Assembly (NCBI RefSeq): GCF_023898315.1
Contig: NC_064622.1
Coordinates: 275,085,503 to 275,149,502 of the forward strand
Direction: 5' to 3'
DNA: 64,000 nt
DNA from: Schistocerca nitens
Lineage: Eukaryota > Arthropoda > Insecta > Orthoptera > Acrididae
Made by a program: the position numbers and the translations under genes. The notes beneath the pieces were generated by a model that was not told the DNA's origin, ran no database searches, and was given only the letters and a program-made list of their open reading frames with translations. The stretch's first letter is position 1; each line of letters opens with the position of its first letter. Shown in pieces: positions 55,351 to 64,000 of this stretch.

Positions 55351-57358
55351 CGCAAAAACTCTGTTGGCGATGATGCTAATGCACGCCTGTGCGGTAGCGC
55401 TCGAATCGGAGATGAACGAATTCGAGTCCTGGTGGTGGATGGTTTCTCCACTGCCAGTATTTGGCCGGCAAGGTGGGGAGAGGTGGTGACATACAGGTTC
55501 ATGTTCACGAGTCTTGGTGTCAGTATCGTGGATTAAATTCCAAATCTCAGCACAGTGTAGGGCATGTGACACTGTTGATGGTAATTCGTCCTTAGTGCGG
55601 AGACTGTTTAGCTCGGCGGCCCCGTGTTGCTATTCCACAGGAGTAGGCTATTTGCCGGCACTGGGTTTCACCCTCTCCCATCTCTGATCATCATCATACA
55701 AGACAAATACTGCATAACGCTACTCCATAGACGCACCAATTACTGTCATCTGCACTGTACAAATACGCATACGACACAGCTCTCAGATACCCGCCGGGAA
55801 AGGGGTCAATCAATGTATGTAGAGGAAGAACACCCTTTATCTCAGGCGGCTGAACCCACCCCCCGAGATATCCTGACCACCAATACCATACGACATTTTG
55901 CATGGCAAGAAATCATTTTGACGGTTGCATGAGATAGCGTCGATCCCTATTATTGCGATAAGCTTAACTTCATTTCTGAATCGTATCACCAACGTTGTTC
56001 CTAGCGTCGATGTGCGTAGAAAGAGATTCGTAGTAGTCGGTGGTCAACGCTTGTAATCGCACCTACTAATTCCTCTTGTGTCGCTGCGACGTAACTCCAC
56101 TGAAATCTCTGATGTGGTGTCGTGTAATTTGTGATTATTAATGTTCACCCAGTTTTTCTTGATCATACTTTGTTACGATCTCAAACATTCAACAGAATAT
56201 TCAAGCGACTTAAGCTTAACGCTAGCACGTAGCGGATCGCCGCCTTAACGGCGCAGAACATTATCATCGCCTGGTGTGCCGTCGTAAAACCACACTTCTG
56301 CCTTGGCACTTTACGCCCGGCCACAACTTCCTTGTAATGAATTCCGTCCTAAGGCGCGACATGTGCCTGATCAGTAAACAGCACGCTTTCCGCACAAATC
56401 AACAGAATGTCTTAGCCCAGCTTCCCCTAGAGGTGAAGGTAGATGAGATTCAACAAGCACACAAGTTCACTGTACTTTACGTTTTTGTTGTTACAGGGCA
56501 GTATATTTGTTACTGACTACTCGCATTTTTCTGAACTTTTATACTAAAAGTCTTTAATAGTGATAAATCCATCATTCAAAGGGAAATGAATCGAACGTGT
56601 GGGAGGGGGGGGGGTGCAAGGCGGGGGAGGATAGAGGTAATATTCGGTTTCTTCCCTCAGTATGTTCACTTCTCGAATAGATGTTATACGTAGAAAAGAG
56701 ATGAAGAAATTGAGATACGTTGTTAGATCCTTAACTGGGATAACAGTTTTATTTGGCACTATCGGCCACTGAAAATATTTGTGTATAAAATAAGTCATGT
56801 TGTGGGCAGGATTCTCCACTGATCCGCACGTCACTTGCAGTAAGCTGGACGAGTTTATAGACACGTACTGCTATTAAAACAATGTAGAATAGAATCTAAT
56901 ATAGGAAAGGCTGCCTAATTTAACTTGATATGTCTTATATTCGATCCTCTGCAAAGTTCGATGGAAGGTAATGAAATATAAAGCAAACAGAAGACACAAA
57001 CAAAATATATTTTCATGTATTTTCTAGAAAGTAGTAATCATTCTACACTATATATTTCTGACAATGGCTATAAATCTCCTTGAAATCTTCGAGAAAAGGC
57101 TGTTTTATTCGCCATGTCTTTTAATATTCCCTTCCGAGATCTTTTCCCAGCTGTGCTTTCACGTTACAGTTGACACCTAAATACTGCGCCATCTCGCTCT
57201 GACAGCAGTTATAAAGCTGCTAGATGCGTGCATTGTGAAATTTTACAACCGTAGAACTAAAATATCGTGTGCCAAACGCTCACAATACAGACATAATCGG
57301 TTACCCCGATATACAGTCCGAACCGCTGTAGCACAGAACTTAAGCCACACAATCTATT
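55351..57358. other. Unassigned intronic DNA
   Basis: About 2 kb. The stretch 55640-55930 (GGTTTCACCCTCTCCCATCT; GATCATCATCATACAAGACA) looks like a decayed repeat, possibly a LINE 3' UTR, but I cannot assign it. A G-rich tract lies at 56598-56628. No gene. Confidence 0.35.
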
Positions 57359-57368
57359 GCAGGCATAG

Positions 57369-57568
57369 GAAAATTTGGAAATTTATGGTAACGTCTTATG
57401 GGACCAAACTGCTGAGGTCATGGGTCCCTAAGCTTACATCTAACTTAATCTAACTTACGCTAAGGACGACACACACACACCCACTTCCAAGGGAGGACTC
57501 GAACCTCCGACGGGGGGAGCCGCGCAGACCGTGACAAGACGCCCTGGACCGTGCGGCTACCCCGCGCG
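57369..57568 (-). mobile_element. SINE subfamily 2, 10-bp TSD
   Basis: The minus-strand head GCCGCGCGGGGTAGCCGCAC is complete, box B is GGAGGTTCGAGTCCTCCCTT, with body AGCGTAAGTTAGATTAAGTT. GCAGGCATAG is repeated at 57359-57368 and 57569-57578. Confidence 0.9.
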
Positions 57569-57579
57569 GCAGGCATAGA

Positions 57580-59203
57580 AAGTACTAGGGTGCCATGTAC
57601 ACCATGTAACGCAGAAGCGATTACTAGATGGCACGAGAGGAGGGTCCACCAGCGTAAATGGATGCGGAGAGTATTCTGTAGTCAGTAGAGAAGCAGTTAA
57701 CAGAATGGGTTTGGCAGGACAGCTCAGTGACTTCAAACACGGACTAGTCACTGGATGCCACCTGAATGACCAATTACATCAGGGACATTTCAACCCTTCT
57801 AGAGCTGCGCGTGTCGACTGCTAGTGATGCGACTGTCGAGTGGAAACCCGAAGGAACAGTTGCAGCTAAACCAAGACCAGGAAGGTCTCACGTACTGACG
57901 GACAGGTATCGTGGTGCACTGTGTAGCGTTGGTGTGAAAAATCGCACGAAATGAGATGGAGTAGTCACTCGTGATTTCGTCCGCAGCTCGTGGTCTAGTG
58001 GGTAGCGTTGCTATCTCTGGATCACGGGGTCCCGGGTCCGATTCCCCGCCGGGTTGAGGATTTTCTCTGCCCAGGACTAGGTGTCTGTTGTCATCATTCC
58101 ATCATCATTCGTGGAAGCGGCTAGATTGGACTGTGTACAGATCGGGAATGTGTACGGGCGCTGATGACAGTGCAGTTGAGCGCCCCCTCCCCCCCCCCCC
58201 CCCCCCACACACACACCAAAAAAAGGCTCTGAGGACCATGGGACACGGGATTTTCCCGTACGGCCATTTGACGAGTGTATCATGAATATCAGGAAGCCAG
58301 TAAAACATCAAATCTCCGACTTCGCTGCGACCTCAAAAAAACCCTGCAAGAACAGGACCTACGACGACTGAAGAGAATCGTTCAACTTGACAGAAGTGTG
58401 ACCCTTCCGCAAATTTCAGATTTCAATGCTGGGCCATAAACAAGTGTCAGCGTGCGAACCATTCAACGAAACATCGTCGATATGGGCTTTCGGAGCTGAA
58501 GGCCTACTCTTGTACCCCTGATAACTCCACGACGCAAAGCTTTGCGCTTCACCTGGGTCCGTCAAACCAGCGTTGGACTATCCATGACTGGAAACATGTG
58601 GCATGGTCGGACGAGTCTCGTTTCAAATTTATCAAGCGGATGGATGAGTAAAGGTATGGACACAACCTCATGAATCCGTCGACCCTGCATGTCACCAGAG
58701 GACTGTTCAAGATGGTGGAGGCTCTCTAATGGTGTGGGGCGTGTGCATTTTGAGTGATATGGGACCCCTGATACGTCTAGATACGACTCTGACAGATGAC
58801 ACGTACGTAAGCATCCTGTGTGATCACCTGCATTTATTCATGTCCATTGTGCATTTCGACGGACTTGGGCATTTCCAACAGGACAGTGCGACACCTCATA
58901 CGTCTAGAATTGCTACACAGTGACTCCAGGAACTCTTCTGAGTTTAAACACTTCCGCTGGGTACCAAACTCCCCAGACATAATATTATTCAGCATATCTG
59001 GGATGCCTTGCAACGTGCTGTTCTGAAGAGATCACCATCCCGTCGTACTCTTACGGATTTATGGACAGCTCTGCAGGATTCATGATGTCAATTCCCTCCA
59101 ACACTACTTTAGACATTAGTCGAGTCCATGCCACGTCACGTTGCGGCACTTCTGCGTGCTCGCGGGGGCCCCAAACGATACCAGTTTCTTTGGATCCTCA
59201 GTG
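57580..59203 (+). mobile_element. Tc1-like transposon, decayed, with SINE
   Basis: The transposase start region MGLAGQLSDFKHGLVTGCHL lies at 57700-57760. The HTH/linker follows, including KPRPGRSHVLTDRYRGALCS (57870-57930). After a SINE insert the frame resumes: LRLRCDLKKTLQEQDLRRLK (58310s), TPRRKALRFTWVRQT, DWKHVAWSDESRF-like DNA (GACTGGAAACATGTGGCATG) at about 58584, and GLGHFQQDSATPHTSRIATQ (second Asp, 58860s). The third block is at about 58960-59010. Multiple frame changes. The right end CCTCAGTG/TA is at 59203; the left end is approximate. Second copy at 4665-5297. Confidence 0.82.
57986..58225 (+). mobile_element. tRNA-derived SINE, fourth type, with poly-C tract
   Basis: GCTCGTGGTCTAGTGGGTAG is a clear box A and GGGTCCGATTCCC a clear box B. 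The body follows with GATTTTCTCTGCCCAGGACT and a C-rich end (18 C at 58189-58206, then CACACACA). It interrupts the Tc1 transposase. No certain TSD. Confidence 0.82.
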
Positions 59204-60415
59204 TAGTTACAAACATATAACCATTATATTTTCACTCTACTGTAACGGCATATCTCAAACATAGCTGTAATGGGAGGTTAACCACATACCTCAGGTCGTA
59301 AGACAAGCAACACTGGGAATTTATGGAAGACCCAACATTCGTCGTCGATTTAGAATGAAAACTAAACAGCTACGGAGACACGGTAGGACAAAAATATAGA
59401 AGCTGCAACGTAACTATCCTATCCCCATTTAACTGGTAAACCTACAATAAAATGTTGATGAACAATCGACGAAACCCTTGAACATTATGTAGTTAAATAT
59501 CAAAATAGGATTAAACGGGAAAGCTCACCGAAAGTTATAACCAAATGTTGTAACTCTCAGCTGGTTCGAATGATAAATAGTGGGAACCAGTGATAGGTCC
59601 AATATAAAATAACACTGCTGACGGTAGAAAGGAACAATAAAAATGATGAAACCTGATTTACCTTTTGCGTATTCTCACCAGACAATTCCGGAAAAAACAA
59701 AAGCGCCTTGCCCATATGAGCTAATTCCCTGTGTCTAATGACCTCGATTTCGACGAGTCGCTAATATCTAATCTTCCTTTAGTCCTTTCATTCGGTTAAG
59801 TCAGAAAAATTTCAGGGTTACAAATCTCCTCACCCCAGCATTACCATTCGGAGAGCAAATACGTGTTACTCTAAATAACTAAGTGGGTTAAGGCCGGTTT
59901 CCGGGCAAACGTGACTCCCAGAACAATCGGTCGCTTAAGATTTGTTTTGGTCTGCAGCGACTGGTTCCGCGTGGCTAGGTGCACGGTGTTTTTTCAAGAA
60001 TTATTTTAAGACATCGTTATCTGTGGTGGGAATCATTTATAGTCAGTAGTGTATGATCTTTCATCGACAGTCTACCCACTGTTCACTTTGTTATTCTTAC
60101 TGTTGCTGCAAAGCCCGGACGTCGAAGACGATGTGAAATGGTTAGTGTCATTTCACCGCGATGAATTTGGAATGCTTTCTTCATTTTATTGCTATTTTAT
60201 AACTGTAATATCACCAACATAATTTGTTGTTATTTGCAAGAACAGGACTTAAAGATTCTTCCACAAAACTGCATCTACTTCTATAACATAATATTTTCAA
60301 AGTACGCTAGGTATTGCAAGTCCGTATCATGAATGAGACATTTATATCTGCCACAGTATTCGAACCCCACATATTGGATCTCTTTGTCTGCAACAACGCG
60401 AGCGCACGCGGAGAG

Positions 60416-60418
<3 letters not shown>
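59204..60418. other. Unassigned intronic DNA
   Basis: Nothing recognised. Confidence 0.3.

Positions 60419-60505
<87 letters not shown>
60419..60505. repeat. Compound (TA)n(TG)n microsatellite
   Basis: About 27 TA units run directly into about 16 TG units. Confidence 0.97.
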
Positions 60506-60506
<1 letters not shown>

Positions 60507-62455
60507 TCATGTTGCTTCGTCCCGCTGAGATCTGCATCAATAAAGACGGATCAAAAGTTTGGTTGGACAAGAGTGGAACAGGAATTCGGCAGAGTCTTTT
60601 CAAAGTAAACGCGTCAGCACTCATTTAAAGTGATTTAGAAATATGAATGGAAGAAACTTAAAATTGAAATTCTGTACAGAGATAAAAGTTTAGTCTGTAG
60701 TCCCACCTCTCCCAATACCTCTACAGACGTAGTTTCACCTAGGAATATCTACGACAGACCACATATTTTATTTATTCCGTGTTCGATATCATGCGTAAAA
60801 ATTAATAATGAATTTCTGAGAGTAATTTACAGCATTATTCTACTGCTGTTCTGCATGTTGTTTTCATTCTTCACTTCATCTTCTAGAGGCAATTCTGTAA
60901 TTTTAAAGGGCGCCTTCTGTCTTCCAAACGTCCGTACCATACAAGTCTATATCTTTGCAAACTGTCCAAGATGTCACTGATCTCTATTTTATCTTTTATG
61001 ATTATGTTTGTTTTTCTAGGTGATGCACGTACGTTTTTCACTTCAAATAACTGTAGCATCATTAATAATATTTTTAATATTTTTTCATAAAAGATATTTA
61101 AAAAATCGCATTTTCGCAATAACGTTAAGACCGCATACATTAACTACGTTTTTTATATTGTTCTACGGTGTTTTTATGCACTAGGGTAGTAAACTGTAGG
61201 AGAAACATACAGTGATACAGCTCTTTTGTAGGTGTAACAAGAAATTACAGCGTAAAAGTGCTATAAATATGGGGATTTTTTTGTTAATGTTGCGGCCATG
61301 GCAAGCCACTAGAAAGTTAACTCAAACACAATTCTCAGTCGTGAGTGTCATAAACATCAAGTATCGTCTGAAGCCTGCGCATCCAGTTGTTGTCTACAAT
61401 AGCTCTGAATATAAAACTCATCAACTGGTTGTTAATTTGAAGAGTTTGCTTCTTGATGTGTTGGTTATACAACGTTTTAGTGTCATAATAATCGATTTTG
61501 GCGTCAACTTTCAAACTTTCTTCATTACGTTCTTCCAGTATCTCTTGAAGTTTACCTGCCCCTGAGGCAAGCGATACAATACCATCAGGATTTCCGACAA
61601 AGTTGGCTACACTGGAATAGTGTCCCAATTTCTTCGTAAATTACTGTTTGGATTTCAGGAAGATTCGTTAACTGGTCGTTCATATACACATTCACTCATC
61701 AAATTTTACAAGCGTTAAATAATAATAAAAGAGGACTATTTGGTAATATCTGTAACCTATACAAGGTATTTGACTGTGAAAAATCGATACATTGTTTGGA
61801 AAAATTCATGTTTTATTTAATTAAAGTAGTGATTCAAGTCACGCTTAACAGAAAGAAAGTTTAATGTTATGCTACATGATGTAACAACTGTAGCAGGAGA
61901 TAGTTTTTCTAATCCAAAGGAGACGGGGTGGAGGGGGGGAAATAGTATGGTGCGACCCACTGATGGTATTCCGAAAGGTTTAACATTAGATTCATGCTCT
62001 TTCTCAGATGTGTAAGGAACCTTACAGTTCATATACATCCAGAAGAATTAATTCCTTCTGCGGATGACACAAGTATTCTAATGAAGCAGAAAAATTTGCA
62101 AATAATTAGCTTTTAAAAATTATTGAATTGTCTCTGCAAAATTTAAGGGGAAAATGCAGTAGGGGCACGTATTCAATTCTGCGCTTTTACCAGTACAAAA
62201 CCAACGCTGCATTCGATAATCCCAATATTAGAAGAAAAAATTGGCCAGTTCCGAGTAGGACTTGCGCACTGAGGCTTCCATACAAACTGATATATGTATC
62301 CAGTATAGACAGTTAATCCATTCCGTAAATCGAGAGTCTCGACGATTTTTATACTGCCGATATATCGGTCCCAGGGATTACAAGACTTTCAAGAATGATT
62401 TGATTTCAAGTTCGAAGTCGGATGTCAAATGAAAAAAATGACTTTTTGTCGTGGT
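60506..62455. other. Unassigned intronic DNA
   Basis: About 2 kb, AT-rich. Frames on both strands near 60883-61628 and 61817-62038 show no domain I can name. Confidence 0.3.
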
Positions 62456-62463
62456 GTATAGTT

Positions 62464-63304
62464 ACAGATTATCCATAGAAAGATAGAGAAACACTCTTGA
62501 AGACACTGGAAGAAATGAAGATGGACAACAAAACCAGGAAGCTAACCCAGGGAACATCAACAAATACAACATCCAAAGTGAAATTTATGGAGGAGATCTC
62601 GAAACCCTTAGAAATCAAGACAGGAGTGAGGAAGGGAGATGGGCTGTCACCCATTCTATTTAATTCGGTTTTGTAGAAAATAATCAGGACATGGGACAAA
62701 GGAGTGAATGGGGTAAAGACGGGGAGACACAAGGATAGAACCGTCAACATAAAACTGGCGTTTGCCGATGATATAGCTATCATAACAAATAACAGAAAAG
62801 AAGCCAGGAAACTCTATAGACAATACATGAAATCTCATACAGAAACAGGGCTACAAATCTCATATGAAAGAACGCAATACCCGGAACAAAATCCACAGAC
62901 AACCGCTGGTAACGAAGTGTGGACAGATAACTCAACTAGATAGCATCAAATACCCGGGAGAGATTATACAGAAAACAGGACTGAACGCAGCATCCAATGG
63001 AGAAAGGATCACAAAACTACAAAAAGCACACAAACTTACAATGAACCATTACAACAAAAGAAGTATTTCCATCAATGCCACATTACGACACTTCAGTACA
63101 GTAGTCTTACCAGAGGCCTTGTATGCATCAGAAACAAGGGAAGAACGAAAATTAAGGAGATGGAAAAAGAAGAGAGCAACATACTGAGAAAGATCTTCGG
63201 GCCAGTTCAGAATGAGGGGATCTGGATAAAGAGGCCGACAAAGAACTGTACGAACAGACAGAGATGATTACAAACAACATCAGGGCAAGGTTCTACGGAC
63301 ATAT
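62464..63304 (+). mobile_element. Non-LTR reverse transcriptase fragment, clade uncertain
   Basis: Translation gives IKTGVRKGDGLSPILFNSVL (about 62610-62670) and then KLAFADDIAIITNNRKEARK at about 62752-62812, with the FADD box intact, followed by TGLQISYERTQY. After shifts near 62890 come SIKYPGEIIQKTG, HFSTVVLPEALYASETR and NILRKIFGPVQNEGIW. The gap between EKTQY and the tail, and the missing N-terminal half, mark a truncated, decayed copy. The GDGLSP box differs from the GCSLSP of the RTE copy, so it is another family. Confidence 0.75.
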
Positions 63305-63309
63305 AAATA

Positions 63310-64000
63310 CGAGTGTTGACTGAAAAGTAATGCCTCCACCTTCGTAACTCTTCAACAGTTGGCAGCATTGATATGCGGCAGGTACTGGCTTGTTCCGTAG
63401 CCTCTTCTCTGCAGCTCCAGTTGACGGGAAGCCTGAGCATTGAAGATCGGTTGTGTTGTTACAGCGTAAAGTATGGAACCCTGCGCAGACGGTCGGTCAA
63501 TGCGATTTAAGCAGCGTGCAGTCATTGAATTCTTGACACCAGAAGGTGTCACCCCAAACGAGATTCATCAGAAAATGAAAGCAGTTTATGGTGATGGTGT
63601 TGATGTGAGTACTGTGCGACGTTGGACGAGTAAGTTTATAGATGTTGAGGAGGTAACACCTGACCTGCGTGGCAACCAAAGAGTTGGACGTCCTGTGACA
63701 GCAACCACCGAGCTACACAAGCAAAATGTTACACATTGATTTAGGACGATCTTCGTAACACTCAGAGAGAAATTGCAAGCACAATCGGCATTTCACAAGG
63801 ACGTGTGGCTCACATTATTGCTTGGCTTGGCTATCGGAAGATCTGTGCACGATGGGTACCCCAGATGCTGACTCCTGAAATGAAAGTGCACAGACTTGAA
63901 AAATGTCAGGAACTCCTCTCGCCCTACGAGAATGAAACTGACGCCTTCCTCCATTCCATTGTGACAGGAGACGAAACGTGGGTTCATCATTACGACCCGG
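63310..64000 (+). mobile_element. mariner-like transposon, cut by the window end
   Basis: The left end CGAGTGTTGACTGAAAAGTA follows a TA (63308-63309). The transposase MRFKQRAVIEFLTPEGVTPN (63500) leads into an HTH with VDVSTVRRWTSKF. A stop at 63737 and a TAG just before 63745 in the next frame separate it from DDLRNTQREIASTIGISQGR, RWVPQMLTPEMKVHRLEKCQ and SIVTGDETWVHHYDP (first catalytic Asp, 63969). At least two lesions are visible, so it is inactive. The second and third acidic blocks lie beyond 64000. Confidence 0.88.

Noticed and set aside
1-64000. Retrovirus-like, LTR or capsid-bearing elements
   Set aside because: I found no paired LTRs, no gag, protease or integrase motifs and no capsid or envelope genes. 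All reverse transcriptases seen are of the non-LTR kind.
1-64000. CRISPR array or bacterial operon
   Set aside because: Repeats are dispersed or simple-sequence, with no regular spacer pattern, and no bacterial gene set is present.

Overview
This window looks like part of a very large, repeat-rich insect genome. It is almost certainly orthopteran and probably a grasshopper or locust of the Schistocerca type. That assignment rests on recognising the dominant repeats from memory: a tRNA-derived SINE with a shared body, CR1-like LINEs ending in GATGTAG-type tails, an RTE-type LINE, and many Tc1/mariner transposons. I ran no database search. I saw no bacterial genes, operons, CRISPR arrays or rRNA operon, and no retrovirus-like or LTR element.

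One host gene is visible. A GC-rich, CpG-rich island at about 6905-7260 holds a 33-codon first coding exon (7018-7116, + strand). It is followed by a consensus splice donor, and it resembles the N-terminus of SLC13 (INDY-like) sodium-dependent di/tricarboxylate transporters. If that is right, everything after 7116 is first intron (more than 56 kb here), because I found no second exon. Upstream, the island directly abuts a stack of nested transposable elements (1994-6907).

Layout. 455-732: LINE 3' fragment. 1575-1771: SINE. 1994-6907: a 5S-rRNA-derived SINE split by a Jockey-type LINE (with an 11-bp target duplication) and by CR1, Tc1 and RTE pieces. 7018-7116: host exon. 7361-9637: a long palindromic DNA element whose left arm holds a CR1 LINE, which itself holds a SINE. 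10120-10667: a second inverted-repeat element with subterminal tandem repeats. 13378-15660: an old CR1 LINE. 12995-24269: scattered SINEs and one TA-flanked transposon. 24270-26651: a Tc1 carrying a SINE and a 913-bp copy of another transposon's interior, flanked by a 70-bp duplication. 27166-30866: two transposons around an (AT)n tract. 31204-36755: tRNA-like repeat units, two Tc1 elements and a 156-bp direct repeat. 36925-38655: an internally deleted CR1 LINE that keeps ORF1. 42965-44900: a repeat split by a mariner. 45364-46731: a Tc1 with one uninterrupted transposase frame. 47108-50790: a nearly full-length RTE LINE. 51351-59203: Tc1 and mariner elements carrying SINEs. 60419-64000: a compound microsatellite, a LINE RT fragment and a mariner cut by the window end.

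The sequence works mainly as a record of successive insertions. The order of events can be read from target-site duplications (TSDs) and nesting. Most transposases are broken; the 45499-46500 frame and the RTE element are the best preserved.
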